A DNA stretch of 64,000 bases from DATAOG01 sp963782885 (lineage in GTDB: Bacteria > Pseudomonadota > Alphaproteobacteria > Geminicoccales > Geminicoccaceae): contig CAWALL010000004.1 of the NCBI GenBank assembly GCA_963782885.1, positions 227,211-291,210 of the forward strand, written 5' to 3'. Of the stretch, positions 17,803 through 26,421 are shown in pieces. The notes under the pieces are model-generated. The model did not search any database, was not told where the DNA came from, and saw nothing but the letters and a program-made list of their open reading frames with translations. Position 1 is the first letter of the stretch, and each line of letters opens with the position of its first letter. The translations under genes were made by a program, and so were the position numbers.

Positions 17803-18600
17803 ATGGCGATCGGGCTGAACCTTTGGGCCGGGCGCAGGTACCAGCTGAACCGGATGACGCTTCGCGAATTGCTGGTCGCGTACTTTACCCACCACTCCAT
17901 CGTCACCTATCTGACGCTGACCGCCCTCGGGATCGGACTGGCCATTGCCTGGGCCGCATCGCCCTGGCCGCCGCTGCTGGCCGCTCTGGTGACCGTTCTG
18001 ATTTATCCCCTGGCCGAGTACCTGATGCACCGCTACGTGCTGCACGCTCGTTTTCTCTACCGGCACAAGGCGACCGCGGCGCTTTGGAAGCGGATCCACT
18101 TCGACCACCACCAGAACCCGAATGACCTCGCGGTTCTGTTCGGCGCCCTATACACCACGCTCCCGACCATCTTCGTGATTGCGACCCCGGTCGGCTGGCT
18201 GATCGGCGGGCCTGCCGGCGGCGCCGCTGCCTTCGCGAGCGCGCTCGCTCTGTTCTCGCTCTATGAGTTCTGTCATTGCGTCCAGCATCTGCCGTTCACG
18301 CCCCGGTACGAGTGGCTTCGAACCCTGAAGAAGCATCACCTCTCCCATCACTTCCACAGCGAGCAGGGCAACTTCGGCATCACTAGCTTCATCTGGGACC
18401 GCGCCCTCGGCACCCTTTACCGACAGCCGCAGGAAGTCGCGAAGAGCCCGACCGTGCATAACCTCGGCTATACCGGCGCCGAGCGGGACGCCTATCCATG
18501 GGTCGCGAAGTTGTCGGCGGACGATCCCACCTATGCCGCCGCGCGGCGGCGGGGACCTAGCCGAGCCGGCCCTCCCGACCGCAGCTCCATAAGCGCCTGA
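17803..18600 (+). CDS. Sterol desaturase/fatty acid hydroxylase family
   Basis: This 265-residue integral membrane di-iron protein has the family's histidine clusters: HRYVLH (76-81), HFDHHQNP (99-106), HCVQH and KKHHLSHHFH. They sit between hydrophobic segments at about 34-50, 57-75 and 125-170. Such enzymes hydroxylate lipids at the membrane using O2. The ATG at 17803 is preceded by GGAG six bases away; an earlier in-frame start at 17725 has no such site. The next gene begins 21 bases downstream and the ceramide operon is nearby. I infer that it hydroxylates a sphingoid or fatty acyl chain, but no substrate is shown. Confidence 0.86.
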   Translation: MAIGLNLWAGRRYQLNRMTLRELLVAYFTHHSIVTYLTLTALGIGLAIAWAASPWPPLLAALVTVLIYPLAEYLMHRYVLHARFLYRHKATAALWKRIHFDHHQNPNDLAVLFGALYTTLPTIFVIATPVGWLIGGPAGGAAAFASALALFSLYEFCHCVQHLPFTPRYEWLRTLKKHHLSHHFHSEQGNFGITSFIWDRALGTLYRQPQEVAKSPTVHNLGYTGAERDAYPWVAKLSADDPTYAAARRRGPSRAGPPDRSSISA

Positions 18601-18621
18601 TCGCGCCCGTCGAGAAGGCAG

Positions 18622-19761
18622 GTGCCATCCGGGATACACCTCGAGCGGGTCGAGGATCGCCGCGCCCTGAAACAGTTCCTGCTGCTGCCAGCGAGGCTCC
18701 ATGCCGGCGACCGGAACTGGATTCAGCCGCTGATGTTCGAGCGCCTCGAACACCTGAATCCAAAGAAGAATCCTTGGTTCGATCACGCCGAGGTCGCCTA
18801 CTGGCTCGCGTTCCGCGAGGGGCGCCCGGTCGGGCGGATCAGTGCCCAGGTCGATCACCTGCATCTCGAGCGCCACGCCGACGCCACCGGCCACTTCGGC
18901 TTCCTCGAGGCTGAGGATGACGCCGGGGTGTTCGCCGCCTTGTTCGAGGCCGCTGAGGGTTGGCTCAGCTCGCGAGGCATGCGAAGCGTCACGGGCCCCT
19001 TCAGCCTATCGATCAATGATGAGAGCGGGCTTTTGGTCGAGGGCTTCGAGACGCCGCCCTACGTCATGATGGGCCACGCTCCACGCTACTACGGCCCTCG
19101 GGTCGAGGAGCAGGGCTACCGGACCGCGAAGAACCTGATCGCCTATATCTACAACATCGCAAAACCCTCGCCCCGTGCCCAGCGCATGCTCGAACGACTT
19201 AGCCACGGCGCTGGGCTCAGCTTCCGGCCGATCGTCATGCGCCGCTTCGACGAGGAGCTCCAGATCATCGTCGACATCTTCAACGACGCCTGGTCGGACA
19301 ATTGGGGCTTCGTGCCCCTGACGCCGGCCGAGGTCCGCTACATGGGCAAGAACCTGAAGCCGATCATCCGCCCCGAAAACGCCTGGATCGGTGAGGTCGA
19401 GGGCCGGCCCGCAGTCATGACCGTGACGCTGCCCAACATCAATGAGGCGATCGCGGACCTGCGAGGTCGGCTGCTGCCGTTCGGCTGGGCGAAGCTGCTA
19501 TGGCGGCTCAAGGTCCGCGGTACCCGGAGCGCCCGCATGGTCCTGATGGGCGTCCGCAAGCCCTATCACGGCACGCCCCGCGGCGCCGCCCTGGCGCTTG
19601 GCGCCACCGAGGCGCTGCGCAGCTGGCACGCCGTCAACGGCCACCAGGAGGCCGAGTTCTCCTGGGTGCTCGAGGACAATCACCCGGTCCGAGACATGAT
19701 CGAGCTGCTCGGCGGCCGGGCATATAAGACCTATCGGATCTACGAGAAATCCCTGGCGTGA
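18622..19761 (+). CDS. GNAT-fold protein, candidate ceramide synthase
   Basis: This 379-residue soluble protein has no signal peptide. The N-terminal half contains GDRNWIQPLMFERLEHLNPKK, PWFDHAEVAYWLAFREGRPV, RISAQVDHLH and VTGPFSLSINDESGLLVEGF. The C-terminal half is GNAT-like: AWIGEVEGRPAVMTVTLPNI and GAALALGATEALRSW, ending in a 'LEDNHPVRDMIELLGGRAYKTYRIY'-type tail (positions about 350-375). Proteins of this type are often annotated as N-acetyltransferase or dATP pyrophosphohydrolase. The bacterial ceramide synthase of Caulobacter (bCerS) belongs to the GNAT superfamily. With spt, acp, cerR and an acyl ligase within 6 kb, I infer N-acylation of 3-ketosphinganine. It starts with GTG at 18622, close behind the hydroxylase gene. 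Confidence 0.7.
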   Translation: MPSGIHLERVEDRRALKQFLLLPARLHAGDRNWIQPLMFERLEHLNPKKNPWFDHAEVAYWLAFREGRPVGRISAQVDHLHLERHADATGHFGFLEAEDDAGVFAALFEAAEGWLSSRGMRSVTGPFSLSINDESGLLVEGFETPPYVMMGHAPRYYGPRVEEQGYRTAKNLIAYIYNIAKPSPRAQRMLERLSHGAGLSFRPIVMRRFDEELQIIVDIFNDAWSDNWGFVPLTPAEVRYMGKNLKPIIRPENAWIGEVEGRPAVMTVTLPNINEAIADLRGRLLPFGWAKLLWRLKVRGTRSARMVLMGVRKPYHGTPRGAALALGATEALRSWHAVNGHQEAEFSWVLEDNHPVRDMIELLGGRAYKTYRIYEKSLA

Positions 19762-19843
19762 ACCCGACGCCGTTCATGGCGCTCTTCGCAATTGACAGCG
19801 ACAGGCCCGCCGATCTCGAGCTAGTCGACGCGATCCTGGCGAG

Positions 19844-21058
19844 ATGGAGCTGAGCATCGGTTCGCCACCGCAGCACTTCTGGCAGGCGACCCTCGCGGGA
19901 CTGTCGGCAACCCTGGTCGGGATTGGCCTCGCGCGCTTCGCCTATACGCCGTTGATCCCGGCCCTGATCGCTGCGGGCTGGTTCACGCCATCGCAGGCGG
20001 TCTATCTGGGCGCCGCGAATCTCGCGGGCTACCTCGCCGGGGCGCTGCTCGCGCGGCCGCTCGCGACGCGCACCTCCGCAGCGCCGCTGCTGCGCGCGAT
20101 GATGGTGCTCGCGACCGCCAGCTTCTTCGCCTGCGCCTCGCCGCTGTCGTTCCTATGGTTCTTTGTTTGGCGCGTGGCGGCCGGTCTGGCGGGCGGCATC
20201 CTGATGGCGCTCGCGGCGCCATCGCTATTGCCGGAGGTGCCGGCAGCGCGGCGCGGATTCGCGGGCGGCATCATCTTCACTGGCGTCGGCCTCGGCATTG
20301 CGGCCTCGGGCACCCTGGTGCCCTTGCTCCTGCGCGCGGGCTTGATCGCGACCTGGTGCGGGCTAGGCGGCCTCGCCCTGTTGCTGACCCTCCTCACCTG
20401 GACCGCCTGGCCACAGGCAAGACCGGCCGCACGGGCTGTCAAACCAGCGGCGCTTCTCCGTGTAAGCAATGCGCCGCTCGCCGCGCTGTATGTCGAATAC
20501 GCGCTGAATGCCGCCGGGCTCGTGCCGCACATGGTCTTCCTGGTCGATTTCGTCGCCCGCGGTCTCGATCGCGGCATGGCCGCTGGCGCCGGCTATTGGG
20601 TGCTGTTCGGCCTCGGCGCGCTCTCCGGGCCGATGCTCGCTGGTCAGATCGCCGATCGCCTCGGCTTTCGCTGGACGCTGCGCGGAGCCCTCCTGGTCCA
20701 GATTGTGGTGGTGGTGCTCCCGGCTGTGACCCCCAGCCCCGCCGCCCTCATCGTCTCAAGCGTGCTCACCGGCGCGCTGGTCCCGGGCGTCGTGCCGTTG
20801 GTCCTGGGCCGCGTCCACGAGTTGATCCCGGATGGCGATCCCTGGCGACGGGCGCGGGCCTGGAGCTACGCCACGACCGCCTTCGCCGTCGGCCAGGCGG
20901 TGGGCGCCTATGGCCTTTCCTTCCTCTATGCGCGCACCAGCAGCTACGCGCTCCTGTTCGCGCTTGGCGGCGCGACTCTCGCGCTGGCGCTGGCCCTTGA
21001 CCTGGCACTAACGAGGGCGCGCACCGGCCGAGTCAACGAGCCGGCTACCGGCGTCTAA
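19844..21058 (+). CDS. YbfB/YjiJ-family MFS transporter
   Basis: This 404-residue protein has about twelve membrane segments. It begins ATLAGLSATLVGIGLARFAYTPL, a signature of the YbfB/YjiJ branch of the major facilitator superfamily, and has RVAAGLAGGILMALAAP and a GVGLGIAASG stretch in the first half. The substrate is unknown. It follows the GNAT gene by 82 bases on the same strand, so it may belong to the lipid gene set, but the distance also allows its own promoter. It converges with spt. Confidence 0.88.
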   Translation: MELSIGSPPQHFWQATLAGLSATLVGIGLARFAYTPLIPALIAAGWFTPSQAVYLGAANLAGYLAGALLARPLATRTSAAPLLRAMMVLATASFFACASPLSFLWFFVWRVAAGLAGGILMALAAPSLLPEVPAARRGFAGGIIFTGVGLGIAASGTLVPLLLRAGLIATWCGLGGLALLLTLLTWTAWPQARPAARAVKPAALLRVSNAPLAALYVEYALNAAGLVPHMVFLVDFVARGLDRGMAAGAGYWVLFGLGALSGPMLAGQIADRLGFRWTLRGALLVQIVVVVLPAVTPSPAALIVSSVLTGALVPGVVPLVLGRVHELIPDGDPWRRARAWSYATTAFAVGQAVGAYGLSFLYARTSSYALLFALGGATLALALALDLALTRARTGRVNEPATGV

Positions 21059-21217
21059 GGCTATCATTAGAGGCGGCTGGGCGGGCAATCTGATCGGCAA
21101 ACCGCCGGTCCGGCACGAGGACGTCGTGGAGGCCTTACGATTCGGGCTGCTGGCGCCCGAGCCATGATCACGCCGAGGAAACTGCGGTGATCCCCACGCA
21201 ACCGTCACGCCTACCAG

Positions 21218-21254
21218 TGACGGCTCGGGCGGCGTCCTGCCGACCGAGCCGTCA
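21218..21254. terminator. Long hairpin between MFS gene and spt
   Basis: TGACGGCTCGG (21218-21228) pairs perfectly with CCGAGCCGTCA (21244-21254). A smaller CGGC/GCCG pair lies within the loop. The right arm includes the spt stop codon. No clear U-tract follows in either direction. It could act as a bidirectional terminator or a 3' end stabiliser. Confidence 0.45.
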
Positions 21255-22475
21255 GGCGCGCTCGGCCCGTGCCATCGCGGCTGGCGCCTCGTCGGCGAGC
21301 TCGGCTGCGACCCTCGCGAAGCGCATGCAGACCTCGTCGATTTGCGCGCGGCTGTGCGCCGCCGACACGCTGCAGCGGAGCAGGCAGACGGCGTTGGGCG
21401 TGCCCGGTGGCAGCGCCAGGTTGACGTAGACCCCGTGCTCAAGTAGGCGATTCCACGCCCGGACCGCGATCTGCTCATTTGGCAGCCGGACGGCGATGAT
21501 CGGGCTCATCGCCGAGCAGATCTCGAAGCCGGCCGCGCCCAGCCCCTCGTAGAGCGCCTTCGCATTCTCCCAAAGGCGCGCCCGGAGATCCGACCGCTGT
21601 TGCATCTGTCGGAATGCGCACAGCACCGAGGCGACGCTCGAGGGACAGGAGGATGCCGTGTACATGTACGGCCGGCTGCAAAAGCGCAGCACGTCGAACT
21701 TCGGATGGTCCGAGGCCCCGAAGCCGCCGACCGCGCCCAGGCTCTTGCTGAAGGTGCCGACCACGCAGTCGACATCGGCCTCGATCCCCTGCTCCTCCGC
21801 AGCACCTCGACCATGGGCGCCGAGCACACCGAGCGAGTGCGCCTCGTCGACCAGCAGATATGCCCCATGGCGGCGCTTAATCTCTGCAAACTCGGCGAGC
21901 GGTGCTCGGTCGCCGAGCATGCTGTAGATGCCCTCGACAACGATCAGCCGGCAATCGCCTTGACCGTCAAGACGTTGCAGGCGACGCTCGAGATCGTCCG
22001 GGTCGTTGTGCCGGAACCGGACCACCGTGGCGCCGCTGAGCCGGCAGCCATCGTAGATGCTTGAATGCGAGTCGGCGTCCATCAGGATCACGTCGCGGGC
22101 GCCGGCGAGACCCACCAGCATGCCCAGATTGGCCTGATAGCCGGTTGGAAAGATCAGTGCCGAGCGCCGGTTCAGGAAGCGCGCGATCTCAGCCTCGAGC
22201 TCGCGATGGATGCCGTAGGTGCCGTTGGCGATTCGCGAGCCGGTGGTTCCGGTGCCGTGCTCGCGGATCGCATCCACGGCCGCGGCCATGCACTTTGGAT
22301 CGAACGTCAGGCCGAGGTAATTGTTGGTCCCGACCAGAATCGTGGGGCGTCCGTTGATGCGCGCCTCGGTGCCGGACAGCACCTCGTCGAGGCACACGCC
22401 GAAGGGGTCAGCACCTGCCTGCAGCACCTTATCGTGTCGGCCCGCGACCAGAGCATATTTGTCGAAGAGATCCAT
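21252..22475 (-). CDS. spt: Serine palmitoyltransferase
   Basis: This 407-residue alpha-oxoamine synthase (PLP, fold type I) has the catalytic lysine Lys244 in GTFSKSLGAVGG and the PLP-contacting VDEAHSLGVLGAHGRG at 209-224. It also has NNYLGLTFDPK near 51 and GTGTTGSRIANGTYGIH near 74-90. It condenses serine with an acyl thioester to 3-ketosphinganine. The family also includes 8-amino-7-oxononanoate synthase and KBL. The adjacent acyl carrier protein, NAD-dependent reductase and acyl ligase match the Caulobacter ceramide operon and favour Spt. It is the last gene of the operon, 5 bases after acp. Confidence 0.88.
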   Translation of the reverse strand: MDLFDKYALVAGRHDKVLQAGADPFGVCLDEVLSGTEARINGRPTILVGTNNYLGLTFDPKCMAAAVDAIREHGTGTTGSRIANGTYGIHRELEAEIARFLNRRSALIFPTGYQANLGMLVGLAGARDVILMDADSHSSIYDGCRLSGATVVRFRHNDPDDLERRLQRLDGQGDCRLIVVEGIYSMLGDRAPLAEFAEIKRRHGAYLLVDEAHSLGVLGAHGRGAAEEQGIEADVDCVVGTFSKSLGAVGGFGASDHPKFDVLRFCSRPYMYTASSCPSSVASVLCAFRQMQQRSDLRARLWENAKALYEGLGAAGFEICSAMSPIIAVRLPNEQIAVRAWNRLLEHGVYVNLALPPGTPNAVCLLRCSVSAAHSRAQIDEVCMRFARVAAELADEAPAAMARAERA

Positions 22476-22480
22476 TGAAC

Positions 22481-22732
22481 TCAGCGGCCTTCGATCTGTT
22501 GGCGGACCACGTCTACCAGATCCTGAAGGTTTCTCAAGTCCGAGACGAGGTTCATGGGGATGTCGATGCCGAACTTGTCCTCGATCTCCATTATCAGATC
22601 CATGGCGGCGACCGAATCGATATTGAGGTCCCCGCTGAGCTCGGTGGTCGGGGTGAGCTGGGCCTGGGCAGGCGCGTGCTTCTCCAAGATCGTGCAGATG
22701 TCCCGATAGAGGGCGTCGCCTTCAGCGGTCAT
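22481..22732 (-). CDS. acpR: Acyl carrier protein of ceramide operon
   Basis: This 83-residue acidic helical protein has the phosphopantetheine attachment Ser40 in LNIDSVAAMDLIMEIEDKFGIDI. It is probably loaded by the upstream acyl-AMP ligase and feeds the acyl chain to serine palmitoyltransferase, as proposed for the Caulobacter counterpart. Gaps of 50 bases to cerR and 5 bases to spt indicate one transcript. It is distinct from the housekeeping AcpP, which normally sits with fab genes. Confidence 0.88.
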   Translation of the reverse strand: MTAEGDALYRDICTILEKHAPAQAQLTPTTELSGDLNIDSVAAMDLIMEIEDKFGIDIPMNLVSDLRNLQDLVDVVRQQIEGR

Positions 22733-22782
22733 GATCTCTCAATCCGATCTCGGCCCTACCCCGGCACCGCGTCCTCAGAGAA

Positions 22783-23727
22783 TCAGAGCCATCGATGGCG
22801 CTCATACCACGCCATGGTGCGCGCAAAGCCACTTTCGAAGGTCGTGCGGGCGAACCGGCTCTGCAAGGGCGAACTCGAGCCGGCGCTGCACACCCAGTCC
22901 GAATGAAAGAGTTCGCGCAGCTTGCCGGGCGAAAAGCGCGGCGAGCGACCCAAGGTCGCAGCAACGGCTTGACCGACCGCGGCAGGCAGCCAGAGAATTG
23001 ATCGGGAGAGCGCGACCGTGCGCACTCGCCGACCCATCTGCCGGCCAGCAATCTCGGCGAGATCTCGCCAACGGTAGCCGCCCGCTCGGCCGTCATCAGG
23101 CTCCAGCACGCGGCCGCCCCAAGCTGCGGTCTCGAGCAGCTGGATCACGACCTCGGCGAGGTCGTCGACGTAGATCAGCGAGAATCGCGCAGTCGGCATG
23201 GCCGGCACGAACAGCAGGCCCCTCTTGAGCTGCCGGAAGATGGGCAGCGTCGCGCGGTCGCGCGGCCCATAGACCGCGGGCGGCCGGACGATGCAGAGCT
23301 CGATCCGATCGCCGGCCGAGCGTTTGACCTGCTCCTCGCCCAGCGCCTTGCTCTCGGCATAGGGTGACAACGCCGGCTCGCGTGCCGCGAGGGAAGAGAG
23401 CAGGAGCAAGCGCGGTCGCGACTCCGTCGCGGCGGCGATCGCCGCCAGTCGTTCGGCTCCGGCCGAATTGACGCGCTGGAACGCCGCCCGATTGGGCGCT
23501 GCAATTGCGCCAGCGCAGTGAACGACGGCCGCGGCCTCCTCGACCAACCGCGCCAGGGCTGCCTCGTCCTCGAGCGTACCCCGGATCGCGGTCACGCCGG
23601 TGGCTTCGAGCCCGGGATCGGTGCACCGGACCAGCGCCCGTACCGACCAACCGCGCCCGACCAGCCGTCGGATGACCTCCCACCCGATGAAGCCAGTGCC
23701 GCCGGTCACTGCGACCTGACCCCGCAT
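22783..23727 (-). CDS. cerR: NAD-dependent 3-ketoceramide reductase (CerR-like)
   Basis: This 314-residue extended short-chain dehydrogenase has the nucleotide-binding TGGTGFIG at residues 8-15. The catalytic set is Ser112 (LLLLSSLAAREP), Tyr123 and Lys127 (SPYAESKALGEEQV). The C-terminal part binds the substrate and is not diagnostic. In Caulobacter the epimerase-like CerR at the same operon position reduces 3-oxo-ceramide. That role is inferred here from the same neighbours. An uncharacterised sugar epimerase is the alternative. Confidence 0.8.
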   Translation of the reverse strand: MRGQVAVTGGTGFIGWEVIRRLVGRGWSVRALVRCTDPGLEATGVTAIRGTLEDEAALARLVEEAAAVVHCAGAIAAPNRAAFQRVNSAGAERLAAIAAATESRPRLLLLSSLAAREPALSPYAESKALGEEQVKRSAGDRIELCIVRPPAVYGPRDRATLPIFRQLKRGLLFVPAMPTARFSLIYVDDLAEVVIQLLETAAWGGRVLEPDDGRAGGYRWRDLAEIAGRQMGRRVRTVALSRSILWLPAAVGQAVAATLGRSPRFSPGKLRELFHSDWVCSAGSSSPLQSRFARTTFESGFARTMAWYERHRWL

Positions 23728-23780
23728 CGCGCTCCCAGCGGCTCTCGATGGCGGTCGCGCCCTCTCGGATCACATCCGGC

Positions 23781-25577
23781 TCAGCTCGCGACGGCGTAGA
23801 CTTCCAGGTCGCGCACATCGGCGCGGACCCCCGGCGGCGACGCGACGTCTTGGATCGTGCCCGCGAGGTAATTCGCTTTGGCTGCGGCGCGGCTGAGCTT
23901 GCCCGACGTGGTAAAGGTCAACGAACCGGGTGCCGCCAGAACCACATCACACTCGACGCTTGCGACCTTCTGCACGGTCGCCCTGATCGCGTGCCGTAGC
24001 TCCTGCTGGCCAACCGGATTGCCGATCCGGCATTCGACGACCAAAATCACCCGTTCCCGCTCGTCATCCAGGTGGACTGCGAACGCCGCCACCTCGCCCG
24101 GCCGCACCCCGTCCAGCTTCTCGACCGCCCACTCCAGATCCTGCGGCCAAATATTGCGGCCATTGAAGATGATCAGGTCCTTGCTGCGGCCGGTAATCAC
24201 CAGTTCGCCGTCAACCTTGTAGCCCATGTCGCCGGTGTCCAGCCAGCCATCCGGCGTGGTCACCGTGCGGGTCGCGGCCAGGTCGCGGAAATAGCCACTC
24301 ATCAGGCTTGGGCCCTGCAGACAGATCCGACCGACGGTGCGCTCCGGAAGGACGTCGCCGGCTTCGTTCCGAATCTCGATCCGATACCCGGGCATCGGTC
24401 GGCCGCAGACCGCGAACGGTCGCACCCGAGGGGCGCGGTGGTCCGATTTCGGGACCACGGCCAGCGCCTTCCGTCCACGCTCGAAGGCTGGGCCACAGTC
24501 CACCCAGTCAACGCGGACGCCTCGTCCCAACTCCGAAAAGGTTACCGCGAGCGTCGCCTCGGCAAGGCCGTAACTCGGCACGAATGCGTCGGCGCTAAAC
24601 CCAGAGGCCGCGAAACACTCGGCGAACTGCTCCAGCGCGCGCGTCCGGATCATCTCGCCGCCGATCCCTGCGACCCGCCACCGCGACAGATCGAAATTCT
24701 GATCGCTGCCCCCCGCTGCCCGGCGGACGCAGAGTTCGTAGCCGAAGGTCGGACTGAACGAGATGGTGCCGCCATGCTCGGAGAGGACCTTGAGCCAGGT
24801 CAGCGGACGCCGTGCGAAGCCAGTAGTCGGGATATAATCGATCGAGATCTGGGTCATCACCGGCGTCAGGCAGCAGCCGACCAAGCCCATGTCATGATAG
24901 AGCGGCAACCACGAGACGCAGCGATCGCCCGGCATCAGATGGAGACCGTGGCGTGCGATCGCACTGGCGTTGCTCGCGAGCGCCCGCTGGCTGACCAGGA
25001 CGCCTCGCGGAAAGTTCGTGCTACCCGACGAGTACTGGATGTAGCACGGCTCATCGGCGCTCAAGGGCCGGAGATCAGCACCCCTCGAAGGCAAATCCCG
25101 GATCTCGTCGTGGGTAGCGACCACGCTCGCGCTGGAGCCGGCAGCGGCGTTGCGCAGCAATTCGATCAGGTCGACCGATGCGATCGCCACGCGCGCACGC
25201 GCCGTCTGGATCATGCCCCCGAGTCGCTCCTCGTAGGCGGCACGGCCGCCGAAATTGACACTGAGGGGCAGCGGAACGGGCACCAGCCCGGCGTACTGGC
25301 AGCCGAAAAAGCAGGCCAGAAACTCCGGCGTGGTATCGGCAACGATCGCAATTCGCGTGCCCCGCGGCAGACCCAGACCGCGCAGGCGCAGCGCCTGATC
25401 AACCGCGCGCTCCCGGAGATCCCGATAGGGCAACGTCTGCTCGAGTTCGCCTCGGGCGGAAAAGAAGTTGCAGCCAGTCTCCCCCTGGGCGGCATAGTCC
25501 AGACCAGCCGCGAGGCTTTCGAAGCCGCCGGCGCGACAGGCCAATGTTGAGTTGGTGCTCGGGGTCGGGCTCATCAC
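23781..25577 (-). CDS. aasR: Fatty acyl-AMP ligase / acyl-ACP synthetase
   Basis: This 598-residue adenylate-forming enzyme has the P-loop motif YIQYSSGSTNFPRGVLVSQ near residue 185. It also has SWLPLYHDMGLVGCCLTPV, SPTFGYELCVRR, the A5 motif PSYGLAEATLAVTFSE near 340, and the A8 hinge region GWLDTGDMGYKVDGELVITGRSKDLIIFNGRNIWPQDLE (about 455-490). The YHDMGL and GRNIWPQD-type features are those of FAAL-type enzymes that transfer acyl-AMP to a carrier protein. It is the first gene of the ceramide operon and should load the adjacent carrier protein. An alternative ATG lies one codon downstream. Confidence 0.88.
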   Translation of the reverse strand: MMSPTPSTNSTLACRAGGFESLAAGLDYAAQGETGCNFFSARGELEQTLPYRDLRERAVDQALRLRGLGLPRGTRIAIVADTTPEFLACFFGCQYAGLVPVPLPLSVNFGGRAAYEERLGGMIQTARARVAIASVDLIELLRNAAAGSSASVVATHDEIRDLPSRGADLRPLSADEPCYIQYSSGSTNFPRGVLVSQRALASNASAIARHGLHLMPGDRCVSWLPLYHDMGLVGCCLTPVMTQISIDYIPTTGFARRPLTWLKVLSEHGGTISFSPTFGYELCVRRAAGGSDQNFDLSRWRVAGIGGEMIRTRALEQFAECFAASGFSADAFVPSYGLAEATLAVTFSELGRGVRVDWVDCGPAFERGRKALAVVPKSDHRAPRVRPFAVCGRPMPGYRIEIRNEAGDVLPERTVGRICLQGPSLMSGYFRDLAATRTVTTPDGWLDTGDMGYKVDGELVITGRSKDLIIFNGRNIWPQDLEWAVEKLDGVRPGEVAAFAVHLDDERERVILVVECRIGNPVGQQELRHAIRATVQKVASVECDVVLAAPGSLTFTTSGKLSRAAAKANYLAGTIQDVASPPGVRADVRDLEVYAVAS

Positions 25578-26214
25578 CTGGTTCCTCTTTGTCGCCTGCC
25601 AGCTGGGCCTTCAGCCACCGAACCAATCGCCATGCCAGCACTCCCTACTCCACCGCGACCTTCTCCCTGCGACCGACAAAGCCCCACATTCAGGATCTCG
25701 GGACCGCCAACCCGGGGCTATCCGGGCAAGCGATAACTCCGCGAGGTCGGGAACGATTGCGATGGTCACGACAAAGGGCGCATGCAGCACGTACCACACG
25801 CTCGGACGAGTGCACTCAGCAGCGATCCACCTTTCGAGCAAACCGCCTCGGCTGTTACCACGTTCCTGCCACACCCAACTCCCGACCGGACCCCGCTCAG
25901 GCTATGGACACCAGCCAGAGCCCTCCTATGGACGGTTGCATGACCCAGATAGTCTAGCCCTACGGGCACGACAACCGGCGCTTCTAGCGGCGGGATGCTA
26001 ACCAGCGTGAGGGCTGAACTCTAATCACTTTATGTGGCAGATTGTTACATGCCGATGCCAAAGCACTTGATGAGCAGCAGGCTGCGATGCGGTGGCGAAA
26101 TCGTGCCAAAAACGCGTCGTCACTTCTGCGGCGGCGGCCGTCTATCTGGCCGACACCGTCGCGAGGGAGGCACGGGGCTCGGTGTTAAGACATTGTTAAG
26201 AGGTGGCGTGGTAC
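25578..26214. other. Non-coding gap upstream of ceramide operon
   Basis: The open frames in this stretch have no plausible protein composition. It must hold the promoter of the minus-strand ceramide operon. A+T-richer stretches lie at 25950-26060. No repeat or insertion sequence was seen. Confidence 0.4.
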
Positions 26215-26349
26215 AAGACCCTCGGCTTGAACGTCTACCGTGACGGTCGTCTCCCAGCGACCTCCGCCAGCCGCCAAGCCAATGTCCTCCCTGACGTTGT
26301 GATGCCTCCTTGTTGCTTTGGCCGCCGGTTCGCCGGCGGCCATTTTCTT
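26215..26349 (+). ncRNA. Candidate small RNA with CUCCC hairpin loops
   Basis: Two hairpins stand in a row without any coding frame. The first is GGTCG/CGACC (26245-26249 with 26258-26262) around the loop TCTCCCAG. The second is CAATGTC/GACGTTG (26280-26286 with 26293-26299, one G-U pair) around the loop CTCCCT. A single-stranded GCCTCCTTG and a strong intrinsic terminator follow. Alphaproteobacterial regulatory RNAs with exposed CUCC motifs pair with ribosome-binding sites of mRNAs; this looks like one of them. The 5' end is a guess and no good promoter was found. Confidence 0.55.
26319..26349 (+). terminator. Strong intrinsic terminator
   Basis: TGGCCGCCGG (26319-26328) and CCGGCGGCCA (26333-26342) form a perfect 10-base-pair stem around a TTCG tetraloop, followed by TTTTCTT. 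The U-tract is on the + strand only. No protein gene on that strand ends here, so the terminator supports the upstream small RNA. Confidence 0.85.
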
Positions 26350-26421
26350 AGCCATCCCGCTTCATCTGGCGAGCGGCCTGCGCCAAGAGGTCGCGCGAGG
26401 GCCCTTCGTCGACTGGCCGAA

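Noticed and set aside
21252..22475. 8-amino-7-oxononanoate synthase (bioF)
   Set aside because: Same family, but no other bio gene is present, and the carrier protein, reductase and acyl ligase neighbours fit serine palmitoyltransferase better.
26034..26243. 69-codon + strand frame upstream of the candidate RNA
   Set aside because: No ribosome site, atypical composition and no homology pattern; it ends at the first hairpin.
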